Positions 26,071 to 35,300 of a stretch of 64,000 nucleotides of DNA are shown here, in pieces. This DNA comes from Ornithinibacillus massiliensis (GTDB lineage Bacteria; Bacillota; Bacilli; Bacillales; Amphibacillaceae). The notes beneath the pieces were generated by a model that made no database searches, was not told the DNA's origin, and saw only the letters and a list, made by a program, of their open reading frames with translations. Each line of letters begins with the position of its first letter. The first letter of the stretch is position 1. A program made the translations under genes and the position numbers. The DNA lies in contig NZ_JAGXBY010000001.1 in the NCBI RefSeq assembly GCF_018310345.1, positions 248,001 through 312,000 of the forward strand, read 5' to 3'.

Positions 26071-26973
26071 ATGACAGGGAAGTTACCTCCTTTTTTGATA
26101 TTATTGGCTGCGATTCTGTGGGGGACAACAGGAACATCACAAGCGCTTGCCCCAGATTCCGCCCATCCGATTGCGATTGGGGCTACTCGTTTAGCGGTAG
26201 GAGGGGTATTTTTATTACTAATAGTTCTCCTAACTGGTAAATGGAATGTCAGGAACTGGCCAATTAAGCCGACACTAATAGCGGCTTTATGTATGGCCTT
26301 GTATCAACCTTTATTTTTCTCAGCTGTTACATTAACTGGGGTGGCTATAGGGACTGTAGTAGCGATTGGGAGTGCCCCTATTTTATCTGGATTTTTAGAA
26401 TGGGTTTATCGTAGAAAACGTCCACCTATGATTTGGTTGTGTTCTACATTGCTCTCTATCTTCGGCTGTCTTTTGTTATTTATGAATAAAGACGCTGTTC
26501 AAGTGGACCCGGTGGGATTATTCTTGGCATTGGGTGCGGGGTTATCATTTGCAGGATATACGCTAGTAAGTAGGGAGCTAGTAGCAAAATACTCTTCTAT
26601 ATCTGTAGTGGCAATTGTATTTACCCTTAGTGGGATTTTGTTATCGCCATTTTTGTTTGTGTTTGATATGTCCTGGCTAGCAAGTTCTCGCGGTGTTGTA
26701 GTCAGTCTTCATCTGGGCATCGTGGCAACAGGAATAGCCTATTTATTATTTGCCAAAGGGCTTACCCATGTATCCTCCTCTACCGCTGTTACCCTATCGT
26801 TGGCCGAGCCGCTAACAGCTGCATTATTAGGCGTCTTTATCGTAGGGGAGACGTTAAGCCTTATCTCGTGGGTAGGGATGATCCTTTTACTTATTGGAAT
26901 CGGGATATTAATAAGGTCGGAGAAATCGAATGGAGAAATGGAACTTAATGAGCAGAAAAGTATGAGTGGTTGA
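26071..26973 (+). CDS. EamA/DMT-family transporter
   Basis: 300 residues, ten TM helices, two EamA repeats (about 5-140 and 155-290). Motifs: LLAAILWGTTGTSQALAP at the start of repeat 1 and LFAKGLTHVSSSTAVTLSLA in repeat 2. ATG 26071 follows GAGGTG. A metabolite or drug exporter; substrate unknown. Expression must be read through the upstream hairpin or start inside it. Confidence 0.88.
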   Translation: MTGKLPPFLILLAAILWGTTGTSQALAPDSAHPIAIGATRLAVGGVFLLLIVLLTGKWNVRNWPIKPTLIAALCMALYQPLFFSAVTLTGVAIGTVVAIGSAPILSGFLEWVYRRKRPPMIWLCSTLLSIFGCLLLFMNKDAVQVDPVGLFLALGAGLSFAGYTLVSRELVAKYSSISVVAIVFTLSGILLSPFLFVFDMSWLASSRGVVVSLHLGIVATGIAYLLFAKGLTHVSSSTAVTLSLAEPLTAALLGVFIVGETLSLISWVGMILLLIGIGILIRSEKSNGEMELNEQKSMSG

Positions 26974-26990
26974 AGCATAGCTAGACATGA

Positions 26991-27027
26991 AGTCCCTTTA
27001 CAAAATAGCGTAAGGGGGCTAATTTTT
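26991..27027 (+). terminator. Rho-independent terminator after eamA
   Basis: AGTCCCTTTAC / GTAAGGGGGCT with one mismatch, loop AAAATAGC, followed by AATTTTTG. Confidence 0.75.
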
Positions 27028-27097
27028 GTATTCCATAACTAATCAACCTATTACAGCAAGATTTGGTTAATCAACCAGTCTGCCAAAAAGGAGCAAC

Positions 27098-27247
27098 ATG
27101 AAAAATGAACTCTCCTAACCAATGGGTAACTTTAATAGGCGTATAAATATCAAGTTTGCGAACATCCTGAAAGCGGGACTACTCAGGGAATAATGGTGAA
27201 TGACCAAGACATTATTTATAATAAGTGTAGAGGTCTATTTTTTAATA
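27098..27247 (+). pseudogene. Decayed small zinc-ribbon-like gene, two frameshifts
   Basis: ATG 27098 follows AAAAAGGAG but stops after 6 codons. An overlapping frame reads SPNQWVTLIGV and stops; a third reads YKYQVCEHPESGTTQGIMVN and then DQDIIYNKCRGLFF. Placed end to end these make a plausible 50-60-residue protein with two Cys regions. I do not assign a family. Lies between eamA and the MerR gene. Confidence 0.4.
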
Positions 27248-27306
27248 AAAATGTTTCTGTGATAAAGGTAAGTCTATTCTTACAGCCGATTTACAGGGGG
27301 TGAATT

Positions 27307-28095
27307 ATGTATACCATTGGTCAAGTTGCTAAATTTTTGGGAGTTTCTAGGGATACATTAAAGTATTATGAGGAAAAAGGTTTGGTTAAACCGGAGCATG
27401 ATGCTCATAATGGGTATAGAAAATATAATGAATATGATATTCAGGACGTTATTACAACCAATTTTTATAGAGAAATTGATATCGAGATTAAGAAAATCCA
27501 AGAGATACGGCAGAATATGAGTGTAGTCGATTTAGAAAGTATATTAGAGGAGAAGGAAGAACAAATAGTTGAGGAACTTGAATATAAGAGTCTTCTTTTA
27601 AAAAAGATTAGATCGGTGAAAGAAGCTTGTAATAAAATTAACAATCATTTAGGAAAGTATACGATTAAAGAGATGGGACCATTAGAAGTAGTGGGCAACA
27701 TAACGGATTATAAAGCTTACAATGAATATGAAATGTTAAAAATTAATACAGAGGAGAAAGCTGTTACGTTAAAGAGTGCAAGACGTGTTATCTATTTTGA
27801 TCAAAAGGGAATTAAAGAAGATCACTTTGTTATTGTTAGAGAGATGGGAGATCCAGAACATAATGATAACGGTGGTATCCTTTATCATCCGCAATGTATG
27901 TATATGGTAATCGAAAACGGCAGAGCGGTGGATGGTGGGGAAAGTATGGACCAAGAAGTAGGAGAAAGGCTTTTAAAGATAGCACGTGAAAATGGGTATG
28001 AATTAGCTGGTGTAACGTATATCAATATATTATTGACTACATATGTAGATGGTCTAGAGCGTGTGTTTTTAGAAGTGTACACCCCTTTAAAATAA
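27307..28095 (+). CDS. MerR-family regulator with GyrI-like effector domain
   Basis: 262 residues. HTH at 1-70 (YTIGQVAKFLGVSRDTLKYY, then EEKGLVKP), coiled coil about 75-118, GyrI-like C-terminal domain about 125-262 ending VFLEVYTPLK. Start ATG follows GGGGGTG. Architecture as in BltR/BmrR-type multidrug sensors. The CPBP membrane protease gene lies 100 bp downstream on the same strand and may be its target. Confidence 0.88.
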   Translation: MYTIGQVAKFLGVSRDTLKYYEEKGLVKPEHDAHNGYRKYNEYDIQDVITTNFYREIDIEIKKIQEIRQNMSVVDLESILEEKEEQIVEELEYKSLLLKKIRSVKEACNKINNHLGKYTIKEMGPLEVVGNITDYKAYNEYEMLKINTEEKAVTLKSARRVIYFDQKGIKEDHFVIVREMGDPEHNDNGGILYHPQCMYMVIENGRAVDGGESMDQEVGERLLKIARENGYELAGVTYINILLTTYVDGLERVFLEVYTPLK

Positions 28096-28195
28096 ATCGT
28101 AAATGGTCTTGAGCTGGGGGTAACCCACAGGTTTAAAATGATGATTAGTAATGGATGACTCCATTATTAACGACTTGTTTTAAAGGAGTGGCTTT

Positions 28196-28993
28196 ATGAA
28201 AAAGAAAAAACCAGTCAAGAGACCATTGATAAGTTTTATTATCCTAAGCTATGTTATATTTTTGGTGTTTTTTATCGCTATTGGCATAAGTATGCTATTG
28301 GGGGTTCCTGATAGTATAACCAACCTTCTACAAGTTATCGCTGCATGGTCTTCAACCTTTGCTTTTATTATATTGTTTAAGAGAATTCAACAAGAAGTAA
28401 GTTTAGTAGAGTTTATAAAAAAACAATTTGCTGAAAGAATAAGGCCTTCTGTATTGATTAATGTAGTAAGTATACAAGTTTTAATCCTCTTTGTAGCTAT
28501 TATAGTACTATCCAATATACAGGGTACGCTAGCGTTTTCCTTTACGAGCTTCGGACTATTGCTCATTGCTTTTATAGATAGTTTAGTAAGGGGACCTTTA
28601 GGGGAAGAGTTAGGTTGGAGAGGATATGCTATAAGTGAATTACAAAAAAAGTACTCTCCATTATTATCTGGCATCATAGTAGGAATTTTGTGGGGATTTT
28701 GGCACACCCCACTATGGTTTGCCTCGGGATATGCTGGGATCAGTTTAATCAAGTACATGGTGCTTTTTATGATTGGGATTTTATCTATTTCCATTATGAT
28801 GACGTTATTCTACAATCTGAATAAGAACCTTGTGATACCAATTGTCATTCATCAATTGTTTAATTTTTCTCTAGTGGTAATTCCGGGGGATGTATTAGAC
28901 GTTTTACTATATGTAATGCCTTGTTATGTTATAGTCGCATTACTATTAATTGTTATAAATCCTAGAAAGATCTTATATGGTAGGGATCTATAG
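28196..28993 (+). CDS. CPBP-family intramembrane metalloprotease
   Basis: 265 residues, about seven TM helices. CPBP (Abi/CAAX protease) motifs are all present: EELGWRGYA (motif 1 Glu-Glu and Arg), FWHTPLWF (motif 2 His) and VIHQLFNFS (motif 3 His and Asn). Such enzymes cleave prenylated proteins or, in Firmicutes, provide bacteriocin immunity or signalling cleavage. Start ATG follows AAAGGAG. Substrate unknown. Confidence 0.9.
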   Translation: MKKKKPVKRPLISFIILSYVIFLVFFIAIGISMLLGVPDSITNLLQVIAAWSSTFAFIILFKRIQQEVSLVEFIKKQFAERIRPSVLINVVSIQVLILFVAIIVLSNIQGTLAFSFTSFGLLLIAFIDSLVRGPLGEELGWRGYAISELQKKYSPLLSGIIVGILWGFWHTPLWFASGYAGISLIKYMVLFMIGILSISIMMTLFYNLNKNLVIPIVIHQLFNFSLVVIPGDVLDVLLYVMPCYVIVALLLIVINPRKILYGRDL

Positions 28994-29171
28994 GTTATTC
29001 ATTAGGTTCAATTAAATATTCCTTGCTCTGTGAAGGTCGTTCTAAAGTAATGTGACTTGAGACTTAGTATTGTAGTATTCTTCCATATAAATTAATCCTT
29101 TCTCCTCATATTACTAAAAAGCCTAATATGTTACACTGTTACCAGTTTGAAATCTTGGAGGTTGGAAAATA

Positions 29172-30443
29172 TTGGGTAGAATATCGATGGTTCTTGTCAC
29201 TATGATGCTAGCATTATTTATTTTAAGTGGATGTGGAAGTGGTGAGAAAGAGACAGCTAATGATAATGAAGATGTTTCAAAGGAAGATAATGAAGAGGTT
29301 GACGACGAAGAAGTTCAAGAAGATGAACCAGAGGAAGAAGCGGAATCAGAAGAAACGAATCGAGCGGCTACTGGTGATTTTGCAGAATTAATTACTTATA
29401 TGGAGGATAAAACAGAAGGAACGGCGAATGTACTTTATGAAAATAAGGAATCACAAGTACATGAATTGGACGGTGTTACGGTTTCATTGGATGCCTATAC
29501 ACTGGTTGAATTAAATGATTTCCACACTAATTTCGATATTCCTTTCAATGATGAGACCGATGGTGGTGTCATTATTGCACAATATACCGTGACGAATGAG
29601 CTCGATCAAGATGTATATTATATGCCTACTTTTTATCTGTCATTTACTGGTGCGGATAAGGCTTATAACAATTATAAAGAGCTGCTTCCAGAAGAAGAAC
29701 AGCTACCAGAAAAATTATCACCGTCAAATGATTACACCTTAAAAGCTGGTGAATCTGTAACTGGTTATTACGCTTATCCATTCGGTAAGTCCCATTTACA
29801 ACAAGCATTAGATGTAGGGACTGTGGCTATAGAAGTTCCATCTGCTGAAGCAGAAAAAGGGGACTTCGGTAATCCGATTGGAAAGGATGGCAAATTTACA
29901 CTAAGCTTAAATGAAGCAGGTGCTGAGAAGGTAGCTGCCAATGAAGCTTTTTATAAGGATAAGGTAACTACTGACGATATGGGTGAGAAGAAGATGCTGA
30001 AGGAAGAGTCTGATATTGGAGAAAGTGAACAGTTAGGAGATGTAACGGTTACACTAGAAGGATATCAGATCACAGAATTCACACCAAATGAAATAGAAGC
30101 ACCACGCTTTACTGATTTTAATAATGGAATCGTATTGCTGACAGCTAAGTTCGAGCTTGATAATAAAGGTTCAGAGCCTATTAATCTATCATCAATGAGT
30201 TCAAAGCTAATTGTAAACGATGGAAGTCAGTACATTCTCGACCAAGGGATGCTACTTAATTATCGGTATGGTGATTTGATTGAAGCTGGAGAGTCTGGTG
30301 AATATCTGCAAATATATACATTAGACAAAGAGCAGTATGATAAAATTTGGAAGGATAAACCTATTGAATTAGAATTTGGCCCTATTCGGGGTGAGGAAGC
30401 AAAAGATTTATCCAAAGGAAAAACAGCTACTTTTGAGTTATAA
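29172..30443 (+). CDS. Lipoprotein with acidic linker and two beta domains (DUF5068-like)
   Basis: 423 residues from TTG 29172 (GGAGGT 8-9 nt upstream). Lipobox LFILSGCG with lipidated Cys about residue 17, a very acidic linker (about 24-66), then two related domains (about 90-220 and 285-423), each of the type LDGVTVSLDAYTLVEL...IIAQYTVTNELDQDVYYMP. This resembles the DUF5068 / DUF4352 group of Bacillus lipoproteins; function unknown. Exposed on the outer face of the membrane. Confidence 0.75.
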   Translation: MGRISMVLVTMMLALFILSGCGSGEKETANDNEDVSKEDNEEVDDEEVQEDEPEEEAESEETNRAATGDFAELITYMEDKTEGTANVLYENKESQVHELDGVTVSLDAYTLVELNDFHTNFDIPFNDETDGGVIIAQYTVTNELDQDVYYMPTFYLSFTGADKAYNNYKELLPEEEQLPEKLSPSNDYTLKAGESVTGYYAYPFGKSHLQQALDVGTVAIEVPSAEAEKGDFGNPIGKDGKFTLSLNEAGAEKVAANEAFYKDKVTTDDMGEKKMLKEESDIGESEQLGDVTVTLEGYQITEFTPNEIEAPRFTDFNNGIVLLTAKFELDNKGSEPINLSSMSSKLIVNDGSQYILDQGMLLNYRYGDLIEAGESGEYLQIYTLDKEQYDKIWKDKPIELEFGPIRGEEAKDLSKGKTATFEL

Positions 30444-30471
30444 TTGTTTTACTTTTTAACACGTTCATGTA

Positions 30472-30510
30472 AGAGTAATGGATTTATTTTAAATCTGTTA
30501 CTCTTTTTTT
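30472..30510 (+). terminator. Rho-independent terminator after the lipoprotein gene
   Basis: AGAGTAA / TTACTCT with further inner pairing GGATTT / AAATC, followed by a run of Ts. Confidence 0.8.
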
Positions 30511-30560
30511 GTCTCCTTAAAGAAAGGAATAAAGCAATTGGTAACCTAATAAAATAGAGA

Positions 30561-30588
30561 TTGACATGTGCACAAGGAGTTGTATAAT
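30561..30588 (+). promoter_or_regulatory. Sigma-A-type promoter of the queuosine operon
   Basis: TTGACA (30561-30566), 16-bp spacer, TATAAT (30583-30588), about 28 bp before the preQ1 aptamer. Confidence 0.75.
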
Positions 30589-30615
30589 AAAGAAATCAAT
30601 TGCATACCCGAACGG

Positions 30616-30650
30616 GAGAGGTTCCTAGCTTAAACCCTCTATAAAAAACT
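30616..30650 (+). promoter_or_regulatory. preQ1-I riboswitch aptamer
   Basis: The sequence AGAGGTTCCTAGC, then ACCCTCTATAAAAAACTA, matches the class I preQ1 aptamer: P1 stem GAGGGT-type pairing, C-rich loop and the A-rich tail that folds back as a pseudoknot. The tail overlaps the left arm of the following terminator, so binding of preQ1 decides between pseudoknot and terminator. The downstream genes (queF, transporter) are the expected regulon. Confidence 0.93.
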
Positions 30651-30691
30651 ATGGATTGCTATGTCCATAAGGGCATAGTTTTTTCTTTTTT
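30645..30691 (+). terminator. Expression-platform terminator of the preQ1 riboswitch
   Basis: AAAACTATG pairs with CATAGTTTT around a 20-nt loop, followed by TTTTTT-C-TTTTTTT. Its left arm starts inside the aptamer tail. Confidence 0.85.
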
Positions 30692-30754
30692 TAATAGATA
30701 AATGCTATGGCCTCTCTTGTGAAGTGGTAACAAACTTTACGAGGAGGTTTTTTT

Positions 30755-31255
30755 ATGTCACCAAGAACCAATAAGGAAGGATTAGACGACTTACATTTAC
30801 TAGGGAATCAAAACACGAAATATCCCTCTGATTATGCACCGGAGGTATTAGAGTCTGTAGACAATCTGCATGCTAACCGAGATTATTTCGTAAAGTTCAA
30901 TTGTCCGGAATTTACTAGTCTATGCCCAATTACCGGCCAACCAGATTTCGCGACTATGTATATTTCCTATATACCAGATAAGAAGATTGTAGAGAGTAAG
31001 TCATTGAAATTATATTTGTTTAGTTTCCGAAATCATGGCGACTTCCACGAGGATTGCGTGAATATCATTATGAACGACCTAATCCAATTGCTAGATCCGC
31101 GCTATATCGAAGTGTGGGGCAAATTCACACCTCGTGGCGGTATATCCATTGATCCATGGTGTAATTATGGCAAGCCAGGTACCAAATATGAGGAAATGGC
31201 GAATTATCGTTTAATGAATCACGATCTCAATCCAGAAAAAATTGATAACCGGTAA
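30755..31255 (+). CDS. queF: NADPH-dependent 7-cyano-7-deazaguanine reductase QueF
   Basis: 166 residues, the short unimodular type. Catalytic Cys57 in [11 protein letters not shown] with Asp64, and the NADPH/active-site region [17 protein letters not shown] with His and Glu. It reduces the nitrile preQ0 to the amine preQ1 on the route to queuosine in tRNA. Its own product preQ1 is the ligand of the riboswitch in its leader. Strong AGGAGG box. The neighbouring transporter is 21 bp downstream. Confidence 0.97.
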   Translation: MSPRTNKEGLDDLHLLGNQNTKYPSDYAPEVLESVDNLHANRDYFVKFNCPEFTSLCPITGQPDFATMYISYIPDKKIVESKSLKLYLFSFRNHGDFHEDCVNIIMNDLIQLLDPRYIEVWGKFTPRGGISIDPWCNYGKPGTKYEEMANYRLMNHDLNPEKIDNR

Positions 31256-31276
31256 TCTTAAGAAGGGGAATAAGAC

Positions 31277-31828
31277 ATGAGAATATTTTTATATTTATTA
31301 TCCATTGTCGTTGCTAATGTGATAACGGCAAAATTTGCGCCACTAGTATTTGGCGTGTTTATTATTCCAATGGGAACGTTGTTTATTGGTGCAACCTTCA
31401 TTCTACGTGACCTTGTGCAAATGCGACACGGTAGAAAGAAGACGTACTTGATCATATTTACCGCATTAATTATTTCTGGAATTGCCTCCTATCTGTTAGG
31501 CGATACATTAATGATTGTAGCAGCATCTGCACTTTCATTTATCGTGGCAGAAACAGCCGATACCGAAATATATACGAGGCTGAAGCTACCAATCCCATGG
31601 CGTGTGTTCTATAGCGGGCTAGTAGGTGGATTCCTCGATTCGGTTGTATTTATCGTGATTGGATTAAGCCCAATTGGTGCGAATATTTTACCATGGGCAG
31701 CGATACCAGGTGCTATCGCTGGACAAATTATGGCAAAGACGTTGGTTCAAATGATTGGAGCGCTTCTTTTGAATCAGGTTTATCATATAAGAGGGAAAAG
31801 GCTTGTTTTAAATAAAATTAATTCATGA
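31277..31828 (+). CDS. Queuosine precursor transporter (VUT/YhhQ family)
   Basis: 183 residues, about six TM helices. The VUT family core ITAKFAPLVFGVFIIPMGTL, then FILRDLVQMRHGRK, is clear. YhhQ-type proteins import preQ0/preQ1 across the cytoplasmic membrane. With QueF and the preQ1 riboswitch, the operon makes preQ1 both from imported and made preQ0. Confidence 0.9.
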   Translation: MRIFLYLLSIVVANVITAKFAPLVFGVFIIPMGTLFIGATFILRDLVQMRHGRKKTYLIIFTALIISGIASYLLGDTLMIVAASALSFIVAETADTEIYTRLKLPIPWRVFYSGLVGGFLDSVVFIVIGLSPIGANILPWAAIPGAIAGQIMAKTLVQMIGALLLNQVYHIRGKRLVLNKINS

Positions 31829-31907
31829 GGCATTATGGATAATGTCTTGTACTTCAGGCCGAGCAGGGTGGTTAAAAGTATCAATACAAGGTAAATAACA
31901 TGTCGGC

Positions 31908-31942
31908 AAAAATCGTCTATCCTAATGGATAGGCGATTTTTT
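31908..31942 (+). terminator. Terminator of the queuosine operon
   Basis: AAAATCGTCTATCC / GGATAGGCGATTTT with loop TAAT, ending in TTTTTT. Confidence 0.85.
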
Positions 31943-32306
31943 ACTTTAGCTATAAAATGATAATTTTTTTATGCAAATATACTTTATTGATGTCATTAAT
32001 TGTAAAAATTGTATTTTTTATCATCTATACAATTCCTATACTAATTCCTCAGAACCATACAAATTTTATGTGATATACTAACTAATTCATATATGACAAT
32101 ATAACCAATTTTCAGATAAATTATGTCGGTTCTTGGAACATTATGCTAATATGTGGTTAATATTTCCACTGATTGCCTCGTTCCTCCATTTTATATCGAA
32201 AGGAGATGATTTTGGTTCAAATATGATGAAAGGGATATGGGGGAAACTGCTAGTTTAATATACGGAAACTTTTTAAAAATATTGATATAAGTTAGGAGGA
32301 AGAAAA
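31943..32306. other. AT-rich leader region before the giant surface-protein gene
   Basis: About 360 bp without a convincing gene. A box AAAGGAG (32201-32207) precedes a frame of only a few codons, and another short frame of 11 codons starts at 32225; both could be leader peptides but have no supporting feature. No riboswitch recognised. Confidence 0.35.
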
Positions 32307-35300
32307 GTGAGACCTAAACGATTCCTAAATAGGAAAATGAAATCTGGATTACAGAAATCATTTATTATCTTCATGTCCATGTTAGTCATTTTAAGTGGTG
32401 CTATACCATATACGACCCCACTTGCAATGGCAGAGGGATCTGGTAGTCAGCTACCAGTTGTGTCAAAAGATGTCGATGGGGAAGAAAGTAAAGAGATAAT
32501 CAAAGGTGAAGCGTACCAATATAATATAAATGTTATGTTGCCTGAGAATCTATCAAATTATGAATCTATAACGATCTCTGATGAGCTAGATCCACGATTA
32601 GATATTAAAGGAACTTCAGTGCTTATCGACAAGGAAGTTAATGATACGTATAAAGTAGATATCGATGGCCTAAAAGTTTCCTTGACATCGACTACAGAGC
32701 AACTTAGTGATCTTTCTGGAAAGGAGGTAAAACTCCAAATTACAGCTACGATAAAAGAGAATGCTACGACTGGAGAAAAAATTGACAATATCGCTCAAGT
32801 CGTGATAAATGACAGTACAGTTTTAGAAACGAACACTGCCGTTGTTATACCAGTTAATTCGGAGGAAAAGGATGTAATAAAGCAAAATGAATTAAAAGAG
32901 GAAGACGGTGAGACTGGAAACGACGAAGGCGGTTATTCAGATAAGGATAGCCGTGACCAACTCGTTAATAAAAATGATAGTTCTGTTTCTAGTGAAAACT
33001 TAGATGCATCAATAAATCAAGTTGACATATCCGCGGAGTCGATTTCCCTTAATGAAATTGATTCATATGGTAGTGCTTCTAATGGAAAAATATATCAAAT
33101 AGACGGGAACGATCCAACCGTTGTAAAAGGAACCGTTACAATTACAGGTATACCGGACACGTCTCTTAATGGATTAGCTATATCGGAGAATGAAGATTTT
33201 TTGTATGCAGCTAGGGCTACAAGCCTTTATAGAATTAGTCCTGATGGCTCGGCTCAATTTGTGGATATGCTAGCTGGGGGCGCTACTAATGCGGTAATTT
33301 ACAAAGATAAATATTTTCATTCGTATTTAAACAACGATGACGGGAAGTACTACCTAGGCACTTATGATTTAACCACAGGGGAAAAATCATCTAAGGAAAT
33401 TAATGGTTATGATCCTGGTAGTGGTGTTGGAGGGGACCTGGTAGTTGATAGTGATGGTTATTTATGGTTTGCTGCAAATCAAGCTAATGCTCAAGATACC
33501 TATATTGCACAGATGAATCCTGAAACTGCTGAAGTTATTCGTGTTATTCCTATAACACAGGCAGATGGTACACCACTAGAGGGTGGGGTCAGAGGAATTA
33601 GCTTCTTACCTAGTGGTGAGATGCTACTTAATTCTGGTCCTACTAATACCTATTTTACATTATTCATACTTGATCCTGTAACTCTTAGTACAACTTACTT
33701 GACGTCTGTGAATGATGGAGGTCTATCTGTCGACTTAGCTTCACAAGTTACACCACAATTCGATCCATTTCCACCCGCACTAGAATCAGAGAAACAAGTG
33801 GAAATTTTCGAAAAAGCGTTAGGTAATACGGATGTGAATAATCCTGAAGAAGGAGATATCCTGACTTATACGATTCAAACGAGAAACACTCTAGAAGAAT
33901 ACAGCATTTTAAAGAATCTAGTTATCTCTGACACTATACCAGAAGGGTTGGAATATGTGACAGGAACACTATTGGTAGATGGAGAAGCTGTCACTGATGA
34001 AGAAGATGAAGATAAAGGACAAGTTGTTGATAATGAAATTGTTGGAGAATTAGGAGACATAATTGATAACGACTGGCATACGCTTGAGTTTCAAGTAACT
34101 GTTCAGCAAGGTCAAGCTGGTAAAACAATCGATAACATTGCAACGGTAGATGCAGCCAATACGGAACCAGATAATCCAGAGGCAGCAGTCGATATTTATC
34201 CACGCCAACCTGTTCCGGATGCTTGTGCTGTTCCAGTAGCATTGATCAATGGAGAATTTGAAGAGCCGGAGGGACCTGGTACCTATGATAACTCGGTAGC
34301 AGGAGGTGGCTATTATTATGCAGACACTGTTCCAGGATGGGAAACAACTGATGTCGGCCGTACACCAAGAGGGATCATTCAAATCATGGACCCTGACCGG
34401 CCGAGTACGATACCTCCGAATACTCCGAATCAGGAAAATCTTACGAGCAGATTTGCAGAGTTGAATGCTGATACACATAGTATGTTGTATCAAGAATTGC
34501 CAACTGTTCCAGGGCAGACAATTTATTGGCGGTTAGATCACAGATCATACACTGGTGTGGATACGATGAGTGTTAATATTGGACCGGTTACGGACGATCC
34601 ATTCAACACCACGCCAGAAATAGAAAGAATTTCAACTGGGACTATATGGGAAACTTATACAGGGAGTTATACAGTTCCAGCAGGCCAAACAGTGACGCGT
34701 TTTGGATTTAAAGCCATTAGTTCATCTTCTGGATCTGTGGCTTTCGGTAATTACATTGATAATGTTTTCCTAGGAACAGAACCATGCGTAATTGCCGAAA
34801 AAACTGTCTCTCCAGAGGGAGAGGTATTCGCAGGACAGGAATTAACCTATGAAGTAACAATTAAGAATAACGGTGGCGACATCGCTGCTGATGTCGTATT
34901 CGAAGACGTTATTCCTGAAGGTACAGAGTATGTTCCAGGCTCATTGAAAATTATTGATGGACCAGGAGCAGGTGATTTAACGGATGAAGAAGGCGATGAT
35001 GCCGGTCATTTTGACGGGGAAAAAGTCATCATAGAGTTAGGTGACCTGCCGAACACCAATAATTTACCTGATGGAATTACGGTTCAGTTTAAAGTAAAGG
35101 CACTGGTAGATGATACCGTAAGTGAAGTTATCAATAAAGCACAAATTAACTATGAGAATCTATTAACCAATGAAAGTAAAACAACAGAATCAAATGAGAC
35201 TATAACAGATCTTACGTACCAGGATCCTGTGTTAGAGTCTCAAAAAACAGCAGAAGTCTTAGAAAAAGCGGAAGGTAATACCGACTTAGAACATCCGGAA

